Positions 30,074-38,051 of a stretch of 64,000 nucleotides of DNA are shown here, piece by piece. Where the stretch lies: NCBI GenBank assembly GCA_046331545.1, contig JAXLQR010000002.1, positions 868,001 through 932,000 of the forward strand. The letters run 5' to 3'. The notes under the pieces are model-generated. The model did no database searches. It worked only from the letters and a program-made list of their open reading frames with translations, and was not told the DNA's origin. A program made the translations under genes and the position numbers. Source of the stretch: JADJVL01 sp046331545. GTDB taxonomy: Bacteria > Acidobacteriota > Holophagae > Holophagales > Holophagaceae. The first letter of the stretch is position 1. Every line of letters begins with the position of its first letter.

Positions 30074-30948
30074 AGGCCGAGCCTCTCGAAGGCCCTATCC
30101 AGGGGCTCGGCGTCGGGGTCCCAGGCGGGGGCGTGGGCGAGCTGGTTGCGGAACCAGGTGGACTGGCGCTTCGCATAGGCCCGGGTGGCCTGGACGATGC
30201 GCGCCTCCGCCTCGGCCGGGGGCAGGCCCTCGTCGAGGAGCACGTCGTAGCCCAGGGGACGCAGGGCCCGGAGGTCCTCGCCGTGACCCTCCGCCACGAG
30301 ACGCCGGACTTCCTCGCGCCACCCCGCGGCGAGCTGGGCCGCCACCCGCGCCGCCACCCGGGCCCGCTGGCGCTCCCGGGCGGGGAGCACCAGCAGCGCG
30401 CGCCACCCTTCCGGCGGCGGCGCTACGCCGGTGAGCAGCTCCGAAGGGCGGCGCCCGGTGGCGAGGTGCAGCGCCAGGGCGCGCTGGACGCGGGCCCCGT
30501 CGTGGGGATGCAGGTCCGCGGCCCGGCCGGGGTCCACCGCGGCGAGGTAGCGGTGCAGGCGCGGCGTGCCCAGCCTCGCCCCCAGCACGCGCACCCGGGC
30601 CACCAGGGACCCGGGAACCTCGGGCAGCTCCGAGAGCTGGTTCCAGATGCCCCGGAGGTAGAGGCCCGAGCCCGTCACCAGCACCGCGCGGTCCAGGGGC
30701 TCCAGCCAGCGCCGCGCCAGGGCGCCGAAGGACGTGGGGTTCGGCCGCTCGGCGAGGTCGAGCACGCCGTAGCCCTCGTGGGCCACGCCGCCCTGCTCCG
30801 CCTCCGTGGGCTGGCCCGTGCCGATTTCCAGGCCCCGGAAGGCCTGGAAGGGATCCCCGTTCACCACCGCCGCGCCCACCCGCCGGGCCACCGCCGCCGC
30901 CAGGGCGGACTTGCCGGAGGCCGTGGGTCCGAGGATGGCGATGCGCAT
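30070..30948 (-). CDS. miaA: tRNA dimethylallyltransferase
   Basis: 292 residues. MiaA adds a dimethylallyl group to A37 of tRNAs reading UNN codons. The P-loop is GPTASGKS (7-14). The substrate-site segment VNGDPFQAFRGLEIGTGQPT keeps the key Asp and Gln. VLVTGSGLYLRGI and the C-terminal RPLGYDVLL and YAKRQSTWFRNQ motifs (the last contacts the tRNA) are also present. Length is close to normal (about 300). It is the first gene of a two-gene unit with the crotonase-like gene. Confidence 0.96.
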   Translation of the reverse strand: MRIAILGPTASGKSALAAAVARRVGAAVVNGDPFQAFRGLEIGTGQPTEAEQGGVAHEGYGVLDLAERPNPTSFGALARRWLEPLDRAVLVTGSGLYLRGIWNQLSELPEVPGSLVARVRVLGARLGTPRLHRYLAAVDPGRAADLHPHDGARVQRALALHLATGRRPSELLTGVAPPPEGWRALLVLPARERQRARVAARVAAQLAAGWREEVRRLVAEGHGEDLRALRPLGYDVLLDEGLPPAEAEARIVQATRAYAKRQSTWFRNQLAHAPAWDPDAEPLDRAFERLGL

Positions 30949-30991
30949 GGCTCGAGCCTATCTTGAAGCCGAACGTCCCCGGGGAGGTCCC

Positions 30992-31384
30992 ATGCCGCTG
31001 CTCCTGTCCCCGATCCTCGCGGGCGCGGCGCTCCTGCTTCTGCCCGCCCAGGCCCCCAAGCCCCAGGTGCCCGCCCTGCGTTTCCAGAAGTCCCTCCGCC
31101 TCCCGGTGAAGGCCCGGCCCGTCCAGGCGGCCCCCGCCGCGCCGCCGCGCCAGGATCCCGGCGCGGTGGTGGAGGTGCGCGGGGACGGCCAGCCCCTCGA
31201 GACCTTCCGCGAGCAGACCCTGCGCGAATTCAGGGAATGGCTGGTGGCGAACCGGTTCCGGGGCTCCGCCTTCGCCGCCCCGTCCCTCGGCGCGCACGCG
31301 TCCACCGCGAGCTGGGACCAGACGCATCCCGGCGGCTTCACCGTGGCACCCCTCGCGCCGCTGGGCTGGGGCTACGGGCCCTGA
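30992..31384 (+). CDS. Small secreted protein, paralogue of 32600 gene
   Basis: 130 residues with a signal peptide (LLLSPILAGAALLLLPAQ). GGGGAGG lies 5 nt before the ATG. The second half (VEVRGDGQPLETFREQTLREFREWLVANRF ... HPGGFTVAPLAPLGWG) aligns with the protein at 32600, so the two are paralogues flanking the sulfotransferase gene. No known family. Probably periplasmic. Confidence 0.78.
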   Translation: MPLLLSPILAGAALLLLPAQAPKPQVPALRFQKSLRLPVKARPVQAAPAAPPRQDPGAVVEVRGDGQPLETFREQTLREFREWLVANRFRGSAFAAPSLGAHASTASWDQTHPGGFTVAPLAPLGWGYGP

Positions 31385-31471
31385 GTCCCCGGGATCGCCC
31401 GCCCTCCGCTGTCGCGACGCCCGGCCCGGTCTCCGGGGCCGTTCTCCGGATCCGGACTCCGGGCCCTGGGG

Positions 31472-32527
31472 CTAGGCTCCGGGCACGCCGGCCCTGCGGA
31501 GCTGGCGATGCCCTTCGGCCACGATGTGCCGCACCCGCGCCGCCGGGTCCGGAACGGGTGATTCGGGCCGCTCGGTCCGCACGAGGGCCGCGGCCTCGGT
31601 GAGCCAGGACTCCGGAACCTCACCGTCCACGAAGCGGGCGAAGCGCGCCAGGGTGCCCCTCGGATCCCCCAGCAGCTCCTCGAAGCGCAGGTGGAGGAGC
31701 CGCTCCGCCGGCAGCGCCGCGAGCCGGTCCAGGCCCATGAGGAGCTGGCTGGCCCAGAGCCCCGCGAACTTGGCCAGGGGCAGGTCGAGGGCCCGGAAGG
31801 CTTCGGGGTCGAAGCGCTCGGGCAGGCAGGCCGCGAGTTCGCCGGCGAGGAGGTCCGGTGGGCGCTCCGGGGAGGCGTAGGGGTCCACCCCGTGACGGCG
31901 CACCATCTCGCGGCGCACGAGGGCGAGGCGGAAGGAGGCGTGGCGGGCCATGGAAACGCTGCACGCCAGGCCGTCCCGCCACAGGTGCACCACCTTCGCG
32001 TCCGGGAAGGCGTCGAGGAGGGCGCCGAGGAAGGCCAGGGAGCCGCCGGAGCGCTCCACCCAGCGCGACTTGCCGAAGCGCCGGGCCAGGCCGTCCAGGA
32101 GGCGGCGGAAGTGCGCGGCCGCCGGGGCGGGCGGCCAGGCGCGGACCGCGGCCTGAAGCTCCTCCAGGAGGTCGTCCCCCACGCCGACGAGGTGGGGAAG
32201 CGTGACCATGGAGAGGGGCGGCACGCCCGTCCCGCGGGTATAGCGCCCTCCCCCGTCCACGGGATAGAGGAACTCCGGCGGCTCCAGGCGGTGGGCCAGG
32301 GCGAGGCGCATGTCCAGCCTGGGTTCCGAGATCAGGGCTTCGAAGGCCGGGCCCGTGAGCTCCCCCGGCGGGAAGGGCGCGGGCAGGAAGGCGCTGAACA
32401 GCTCCGACAGGCTGAGCCAGGAGGGGTGCAGGGCGACCGCGGCGCTGAGGGCGGTGGAGCCGCAGCGGCCCGTGCCCACGACGAGCACCGGCGCGCGCAG
32501 GGGGATCTCGGTCGGCCTCGGGTCCAT
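31472..32527 (-). CDS. Sulfotransferase family protein
   Basis: 351 residues. The 5'-phosphosulfate-binding loop is VLVVGTGRCGSTALS (residues 14-28), and the second motif is in DAFPDAKVVHLWRDGLACSVSMARH, where R and S would contact the 3'-phosphate of PAPS. Later LLHLRFEELLGDPRGTL is also typical. These cytosolic enzymes transfer sulfate from PAPS to alcohols, sugars or peptides; the acceptor here is unknown. It sits between two small paralogous genes on the other strand. Confidence 0.88.
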   Translation of the reverse strand: MDPRPTEIPLRAPVLVVGTGRCGSTALSAAVALHPSWLSLSELFSAFLPAPFPPGELTGPAFEALISEPRLDMRLALAHRLEPPEFLYPVDGGGRYTRGTGVPPLSMVTLPHLVGVGDDLLEELQAAVRAWPPAPAAAHFRRLLDGLARRFGKSRWVERSGGSLAFLGALLDAFPDAKVVHLWRDGLACSVSMARHASFRLALVRREMVRRHGVDPYASPERPPDLLAGELAACLPERFDPEAFRALDLPLAKFAGLWASQLLMGLDRLAALPAERLLHLRFEELLGDPRGTLARFARFVDGEVPESWLTEAAALVRTERPESPVPDPAARVRHIVAEGHRQLRRAGVPGA

Positions 32528-32599
32528 CCCTCCAGCCTCCCGGACCCCGCGCCCCTGTCAAGGAACGGAACCACCCCACGGCTGGGCGCACGCAGGAGC

Positions 32600-33004
32600 A
32601 TGCTCCCAGCCCAGCCTCCGGCCCAGGTCCGCCAGCCTCCGGCTCAGGTCCGTCCAGCCGACCCCCCGTCGCGCTTCCGGGCCATCCTCCAGGAGTTCGA
32701 GGCCTGGACCCGGTCCCGGCAGCAGCAGGGCGTGCCGGCCTGGAACCCCTGGAAGCCGGAGCCCGGGGGGGCGGAGACCCCGGGCGCGCGGGTGGAGGTG
32801 TGGGGCAACCTCCCGCCCCTGGAGACCGAGACCCAGGAGGTGCTCCGCCTCACGGTGGCGTGGATCATCGCCCACCGCCTGGACGGGCTCGGCTACGCCC
32901 CCGCCGACGCGGCCATGATCCTGGAGGGGACCGCGGGGTGGGCCGCCCGGCACCCCGGCGGGAACCGCGTCCCGGGCCTGGTGCCGCTGGGCTGGCGCCG
33001 CTAG
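32600..33004 (+). CDS. Small hypothetical protein, paralogue of 30992 gene
   Basis: 134 residues from the ATG at 32600. The C-terminal half (VEVWGNLPPLETETQEVLRLTVAWIIAHRL ... HPGGNRVPGLVPLGW) matches the secreted protein at 30992. Unlike that protein it shows no signal peptide from this start, only a Pro/Gln-rich N-terminus (LPAQPPAQVRQPPAQ). The AGGAG sequence is unusually close to the ATG. Either export has been lost or the real start differs. Confidence 0.65.
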   Translation: MLPAQPPAQVRQPPAQVRPADPPSRFRAILQEFEAWTRSRQQQGVPAWNPWKPEPGGAETPGARVEVWGNLPPLETETQEVLRLTVAWIIAHRLDGLGYAPADAAMILEGTAGWAARHPGGNRVPGLVPLGWRR

Positions 33005-33005
33005 G

Positions 33006-33074
33006 CGCGGAGCGCCACGGTCCCCAGGCGCGGAGCGCCGAAGTCCTCAACCGCGGAGCGCCGAAGTCCTCAAC
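33006..33074. repeat. Three tandem 23-bp units
   Basis: Units at 33006-33028, 33029-33051 and 33052-33074 all begin CGCGGAGCGCC. The second and third are identical; the first differs in its second half. The third contains the stop codon of the minus-strand gene at 33070. Confidence 0.85.
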
Positions 33075-33420
33075 CGCGGGGCAGCGGGCTCAGGAGGCGC
33101 GGCAGCAGCTCCGCCGCGAGGTCCCGGGCCAGGCTCGCGGCCTCCAGGGCGTGGTCCAGGGCCGCCTGGGGCGGCTGGTCCGGCGCCAGGAGCCCTTCGC
33201 ACTGGGCCCGGAGCGTGCGCACCCGGCCCTCGGGATCCGAAAGGCGGCGCGCGGCCGCGGCCTCGAAGACGGCCATGAAGCAGGCCAGGGCGTCGCAGGC
33301 CGACGTGGTCGCCGCGGCGCCGTCGCGGCGGTCCTCCCGGAGGGCGTAGGCCGCCGCCAGGAAGCGGAGGCCGTCCTCGAAGCGGGACTGCAGGGGGCCG
33401 GAGGGACCGCGGGCGGACAT
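33070..33420 (-). CDS. Small helical hypothetical protein
   Basis: 116 residues from the ATG at 33420, almost all helical and Ala-rich: RFEDGLRFLAAAYALREDRRDGAAATTSACDALACF and ALDHALEAASLARDLAAELLPRLL. The pattern recalls HEPN-like helical bundles, but the RxxxxH motif is not present, so I do not assign it. Its stop codon lies inside the third unit of the 23-bp tandem repeat. Confidence 0.65.
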   Translation of the reverse strand: MSARGPSGPLQSRFEDGLRFLAAAYALREDRRDGAAATTSACDALACFMAVFEAAAARRLSDPEGRVRTLRAQCEGLLAPDQPPQAALDHALEAASLARDLAAELLPRLLSPLPRG

Positions 33421-33466
33421 GGATCCATGGTAGGGCCGGGACGCCCCGTCCCCCCGGCCTCCCCGC

Positions 33467-33495
33467 TCAACGGCCGCCGCGGAGGCCCGTAGGCT
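33467..33495 (+). promoter_or_regulatory. Candidate promoter for the 33512 gene
   Basis: TCAACG (33467-33472), a 17-base spacer and TAGGCT (33490-33495), 16 bases before the ATG, with GGAG next to the hexamer. Confidence 0.3.
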
Positions 33496-33511
33496 TCCCG
33501 GAGATCCTTCC

Positions 33512-34177
33512 ATGCGCCTCCTCGCCTGCCTCCTGGCCGCCTCCGCCCTGCTCCGGGCCGACACCCTCTCGGAGCTCCGGTCGGCCCTCCGCGCCCTTCC
33601 CGCCCGCCAGCCCGTGAAGCTCACCGTGGTGCAGAAGGGGTGGGACGAGGAGGAGGGGACGCGGAAGGCCTACGATGAGACCTTCACCGCCACCGACGGC
33701 GCCGAGGGCGCCGCGGCCGCGGGGCGGGTCCGGAGCGCGAGGAAGTCTCGCGGCGGGACGCGGGAGGAGGGGACGAGCTGGGTGCGCCCCCACGAGGACC
33801 TGCTCCAGGAGCTGGCGGACGCGAAGGTGCTCGAGGAGCGCCCGGACGCCTGGGAGGGCCGCCCCGTGCGCCGGCTGCGCCTGGCGGTGGACCCGGACCT
33901 CGACGAGGACGCCCGGAAGCACCTCAAGCGCGCGGTGAGCGAGTGCACCGTGTGGGTGGGCCCCGACGGGCTCCCCGTGGCGTGGCGCCGGGACCTCGAC
34001 CTGAAGGTCAGGGCGTTGCTGCTCTTCTCCATGGAGATGAGGCTCCAGGTCCAGCGGCGCTACCAGCGGCACCAGGACCGCCTCGTGGTGGTCTCGGAGG
34101 ACGTGGACGTGCGGGGCCGGGCCATGGGCCACCCCTTCGCCGCGGAGGGCCGGTCCACCGCCCGCGTGGAGCCCTGA
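33512..34177 (+). CDS. Secreted protein, paralogue of 39134 gene
   Basis: 221 residues with a signal peptide (LLACLLAASALLRAD). The mature part aligns with the protein encoded at 39134: SALLRADTLSELRSALRALP against SALRADGLADLKAALARLP, and LEERPDAWEGRPVRRLRLAV against LEERREPWNGRPARTLVIRV. The repeated strand pattern (WVGPDGLPVAWRRDLDLK) recalls lipoprotein-carrier-like (LolA/YhdP-type) half barrels, but this is a guess. Family and role are unknown; periplasmic or surface location is expected. Confidence 0.78.
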   Translation: MRLLACLLAASALLRADTLSELRSALRALPARQPVKLTVVQKGWDEEEGTRKAYDETFTATDGAEGAAAAGRVRSARKSRGGTREEGTSWVRPHEDLLQELADAKVLEERPDAWEGRPVRRLRLAVDPDLDEDARKHLKRAVSECTVWVGPDGLPVAWRRDLDLKVRALLLFSMEMRLQVQRRYQRHQDRLVVVSEDVDVRGRAMGHPFAAEGRSTARVEP

Positions 34178-34189
34178 AGGCTCAGGCCC

Positions 34190-35566
34190 TCAGCAGACGC
34201 CCCTGCCGTCCGGCGCCACGGGATAGTCCCCGGTGAAGCAGGCGTAGCAGAAGCCCCGTCCCGGGTCGGTGTCCCGCACCGCGGCCTCCAGGTCCGCCAG
34301 GTCCAGGTAGCCCAGGCTGTCGGCCTCGATGAAGGCCCGGATCGCTTCGTTGTCGCGGGAGCTGGCGATGAGCTGCTCGCGGCTGGGCGTGTCGATGCCG
34401 TAGAAGCAGCTGTGGGTGGTGGGCGGGCTGGAGATGCGCATGTGCACCTCCTTCGCGCCCGCGGCCCGCACCATCTGCACGATCTTGCGCGAGGTGGTGC
34501 CCCGCACGATGGAGTCGTCCACCAGCACCACGCGCTTGCCGTCCAGCAGGTCGCGCACCGGGTTCAGCTTCACCTTCACGCCGAAGGAGCGGATGGACTG
34601 GGACGGCTCGATGAAGGTGCGGCCCACGTAGTGGTTGCGGATCATGCCGAAGTCGAAGGGGATGCCGCTGGCCTCGGCGTAGCCCAGGGCCGCGCTGACG
34701 CCGCTGTCGGGCACGGGGACGACCAGGTCCGCGGCCACGGGATGGCGCTTGGCGAGCAGGCGGCCCATCTCCCGCCGGGAGGCCATGACGCTGCGGCTGA
34801 AGACGTTGGAGTCGGGGCGCGCGAAGTAGACGTGCTCGAAGACGCAGGGCCTCGGCGCCACGCGCTCCCGCGGGAAGCGCGAGGCGAGGTCCCGGCCCCG
34901 CACCATCACCAGCTCCCCGGGCTCCACCTCGCGCTCGTAGGCCGCCCCCACGAGGTCGAAGGCGCAGGTCTCCGAGGAGAAGGCCCAGCCGTCCCCGAGG
35001 CGGCCCAGGGCCAGGGGACGGAAGCCGCGGGGGTCGCGGGCGGCGAAGAGGGCGTCCTCGGTGAGGATCAGCAGGGAGAAGGCGCCTTCGCAGAGCTTGA
35101 GGGCCTCCACCACCGCGTCCTCCACCGTCGTGGCGTCGGCGCGGTTGATGAGGACGAGGATCACCTCGCTGTCGCTGGGGCTCGTGAAGGTGTGCCCTTC
35201 GGCGATGAGGCGGTCCCGCAGTGCCTGGGTGTTCGTCAGGTTGCCGTTGTGGCACAGCGCGACCTGGCCGAAGCGGCCGTGGATGAGGAAGGGATGGGCC
35301 GCGGAGGCCACGTTGCCGCCGGTGGTGCTGTAGCGGGTGTGGCCGATGGCGGCCTCGCCGGGCAGGCCGTCCAGCACCGGCTGGGTGAAGATGTCCGCCA
35401 CGTAGCCCTGGGCCTTGTGGAGGTGCAGGGCGCCGCCGTCCCGGGAGCAGATCCCGGCGGCCTCCTGGCCCCGGTGCTGGAGGGCGTAGAGGCCGAGGTA
35501 GGTCTGCCGGGAGGCCTCCGGGAGCTCCGAGACGCCGAAGACTCCGCATTCGTCCTTGAAGGGCAT
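34190..35566 (-). CDS. purF: Amidophosphoribosyltransferase
   Basis: 458 residues. PurF makes phosphoribosylamine from PRPP and glutamine, the committed step of purine synthesis. A short propeptide (MPFKDE) precedes the nucleophile Cys7 in ECGVFGV, as in B. subtilis-type enzymes. Other signs are HRGQEAAGI, HNGNLTN and the PRPP loop VVLVDDSIVRGTTS. Cys residues near the C-terminus (CFYGID and FCYACFTGDYP) fit the [4Fe-4S] cluster of this subtype. Length is normal. Confidence 0.97.
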   Translation of the reverse strand: MPFKDECGVFGVSELPEASRQTYLGLYALQHRGQEAAGICSRDGGALHLHKAQGYVADIFTQPVLDGLPGEAAIGHTRYSTTGGNVASAAHPFLIHGRFGQVALCHNGNLTNTQALRDRLIAEGHTFTSPSDSEVILVLINRADATTVEDAVVEALKLCEGAFSLLILTEDALFAARDPRGFRPLALGRLGDGWAFSSETCAFDLVGAAYEREVEPGELVMVRGRDLASRFPRERVAPRPCVFEHVYFARPDSNVFSRSVMASRREMGRLLAKRHPVAADLVVPVPDSGVSAALGYAEASGIPFDFGMIRNHYVGRTFIEPSQSIRSFGVKVKLNPVRDLLDGKRVVLVDDSIVRGTTSRKIVQMVRAAGAKEVHMRISSPPTTHSCFYGIDTPSREQLIASSRDNEAIRAFIEADSLGYLDLADLEAAVRDTDPGRGFCYACFTGDYPVAPDGRGVC

Positions 35567-35636
35567 GGCGCCTCCGAATCCACCAGTCTACCGGAGCGGC
35601 CGAGGGCCTTCCCGCGCGGGGCCCGGGGCGGAGGCG

Positions 35637-37961
35637 TCAGGCCGGGTAGAGGGCGGCCTGGAAGGCCTCCTGCTCCGGCCCCGCCGGCTCCTGCTCCAGC
35701 AGGCGCTCCGCGGCCTGGCGGCCCTCCGGAAGGCCCAGGGCGACGAGGGCGCGGAAGGCGGCGATCCGGACCTCGGCGGGCTCCTTCGACTCGCTGAAGA
35801 AACCCTTGCGGCGGGCCAGCAGCCCTTCGAACACGGAGACCGCGGAGGTGGAGCCGAGGGCGCCCAGGGTCTCGATGGCCTTGTCCCGCACCTTGTCCTG
35901 GCCGGGCTTCAGCTTGCCCTTGAGGCGGGCCAGCTCCGCGACGGCGTTCACGGCCCCCTTCGCCTTGAGCTCCCCGAGCGCGAACAGGACCTCGAGCTGG
36001 GTCGCGGGCTCGGTGCCGGGGAGGAGGGCGACCAGGGGCGCCTCGGCCTGGCGGCCGCCCACCCGGCCGGCCGCGCGCACCGCGGCCCGCACCACCCGGG
36101 GATCCCGGTGCTTGAAGGCGCCGAGGATCTCCGGCAGCCGCTCGGCGCTGGCGACCTCGCCCAGCACCACCAGGGCGTTGCGCACGACGAACCACTCCGG
36201 AGACTTGAGGGACTCCAGCAGGGGCGCCTCGGCGATGGCGCCGCAGCTCTTGAGGGCCTCCAGCAGGCGGCCTCGGCGGACCCGGTCCTTCTCGGCCTCG
36301 AGGCGCTCCACGAGCTGGGCCGCGGCCGCCGGTCCCAGCATGCGCAGGTAGGGATGGACCTGCACCGCCGCCGCCTCGCGGTCCAGGTAGAAGAGCTGCT
36401 TGAGCACCTTGTCCAGCCGTTCGGGGGTGCCGAGGCGGGCGAGGAGGGCCTCGGTGGCCTGGGCCTTCCAGGGCGCCGGCAGGCTGAGCTCCGTCACCGT
36501 GTCCTGGAGGTCGGCGAACATGGCCTCCGCGCGCTGGGGGCTGCCCTGCTCCACCCAGAACCACAGCAGGTGCTCCACCGCCTGGCTGAAGCTGCGGTGG
36601 ACCTCGGGATCCTTCTCGCGGCCGTAGGCCCGGGCCAGGATGTCCATGAGCGCCTGGATGAGGGGCGGGTCCAGGCCGGGGATGTCCACCCAGTCGGCGA
36701 TGGCCTCGAAGGCGGCGGCCACCCGGCCGCGCCGGGCGACGTTGGGGAAGGCCAGGCCCGTGGCGAAGTGGGAAAGCAGTTGGAGGAACTCGCGGGTGCG
36801 GCCCGCCTCCAGCAGCTCCCGGAGGAAGGCGAGCACCTTGGCGACGGGCATCTCGAAGATCTTCTGGCCGTCCAGCAGCCGGGCCAGCTTCTCCTCCATG
36901 GACAGGGATTCCCAGCCCAGCACCTCCATCAGCTCCTGGAGCTGGGCTTCGGAGAGCCCCTCCTTCCGGAGGGCCTCGATGAGGGTGCTGGCCCACTGCG
37001 AGGGGTTGGGGCTGAGGCGGTGCAACTCCCCGGCCGCCTCGGCCAGGTCCTCCGCGTTCATGGCCCCCCGACGGTAGAGTTCCACGAGGCTCTCCGCGCC
37101 CTGGCTGCCGATGAGGCGGCCGAAGAACTTCCGCATCGGTTCGGCGGGAGCGGTGGCTCCGCCCATGAGGAGGCTGAGGCGCTGCCCGGCGTCCAGGCCC
37201 GCGATGGCCTGGGCGAGGAGCCCCTGGGTCCCGGCCTGGGCGCCTTCCTTGTCCAACCCGGCGTCCTGCAGGAAGGCCCCCAGCCCGGCGAGGTCCGCGG
37301 ACACCGCGCCGCTGCCCGCCACGGACAGCAGGTAGCCGCGGAGCCGGGACAGGGACTCGAAGGCTTCCGAGGCGCCGGCCTCGGGGCCGCCGGCGGGGCC
37401 GCCCCGCCCGCCCAGGCCCAGGCCCGAGCCGCCCCCGGCGCCCGGGCCGCCGCCGGGAGCGGTCCCCGGGGCGGGGGCGGCCGCCCCGGGCAGGGGGGCC
37501 ATGGTCTCGAGCAGGCTGGCTAGCACCTCCCCGGCCTCGGTGACCTCTTCGAGACGGGTGGCCAGCACCTGGATGTGCGTGACCCCGCGCTCCTCCAGAA
37601 AGCGCCGGGGACCGCCGGCCTCGTGGAGCTGGACGGGCGTGAGGCTCAGCATGGCGCAGAGCTCCTGGAGCTCGGGCTCCGTGGCGCCGGCGCCGAAGAG
37701 GATGGCGTGGATCTGGCGGTCCTCCAGGAGGCCCGCGAGGGCCTTGATCTGCAGGTTCTGCCGGTCCTCCGCGACCTTGTCCACGAAGATGCGGCCATTG
37801 CGGGAGGCGATCTGGGCCCGGCTCCGGTTCCCCAGGTACTTCCCGTAGCCGTCGTGGAGCTGGGCGAGGCTCTTGAGGAAGTGCATGTGCCGGGGACCGT
37901 ACATCTGGTGGTCCCGGAGCGTCTTGAGCAGGAATCGGACGAATTCCGGAAGCGAGATCAT
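35637..37961 (-). CDS. HEAT-repeat protein
   Basis: 774 residues from the ATG at 37961. The N-terminal 150 residues (MISLPEFVRFLLKTLRDHQMY...) form a mixed domain. A Gly/Pro-rich linker follows (about 155-195), then a long helical region with HEAT-type units most obvious in the last 220 residues (SPEWFVVRNALVVLGEVA..., DPRVVRAAVRAAGRVG). No catalytic motif is seen. Such proteins usually scaffold protein-protein contacts. It is divergent from a GAF/GGDEF-like regulator, with 90 bases between the starts, which may link the two. Confidence 0.85.
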   Translation of the reverse strand: MISLPEFVRFLLKTLRDHQMYGPRHMHFLKSLAQLHDGYGKYLGNRSRAQIASRNGRIFVDKVAEDRQNLQIKALAGLLEDRQIHAILFGAGATEPELQELCAMLSLTPVQLHEAGGPRRFLEERGVTHIQVLATRLEEVTEAGEVLASLLETMAPLPGAAAPAPGTAPGGGPGAGGGSGLGLGGRGGPAGGPEAGASEAFESLSRLRGYLLSVAGSGAVSADLAGLGAFLQDAGLDKEGAQAGTQGLLAQAIAGLDAGQRLSLLMGGATAPAEPMRKFFGRLIGSQGAESLVELYRRGAMNAEDLAEAAGELHRLSPNPSQWASTLIEALRKEGLSEAQLQELMEVLGWESLSMEEKLARLLDGQKIFEMPVAKVLAFLRELLEAGRTREFLQLLSHFATGLAFPNVARRGRVAAAFEAIADWVDIPGLDPPLIQALMDILARAYGREKDPEVHRSFSQAVEHLLWFWVEQGSPQRAEAMFADLQDTVTELSLPAPWKAQATEALLARLGTPERLDKVLKQLFYLDREAAAVQVHPYLRMLGPAAAAQLVERLEAEKDRVRRGRLLEALKSCGAIAEAPLLESLKSPEWFVVRNALVVLGEVASAERLPEILGAFKHRDPRVVRAAVRAAGRVGGRQAEAPLVALLPGTEPATQLEVLFALGELKAKGAVNAVAELARLKGKLKPGQDKVRDKAIETLGALGSTSAVSVFEGLLARRKGFFSESKEPAEVRIAAFRALVALGLPEGRQAAERLLEQEPAGPEQEAFQAALYPA

Positions 37962-38051
37962 CGGCGTTGTCCTGGGTTCGGGGAGGGGTTCCTGGAGGCT
38001 ACCACGCGCCCTTGCGGTGGAGGCGGCGCGGGGGGATCCTCGGAGCCGCCC

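Noticed and set aside
33070..33420. HEPN toxin-like protein
   Set aside because: The helical composition is similar, but the RxxxxH catalytic motif and a nucleotidyltransferase partner are missing.
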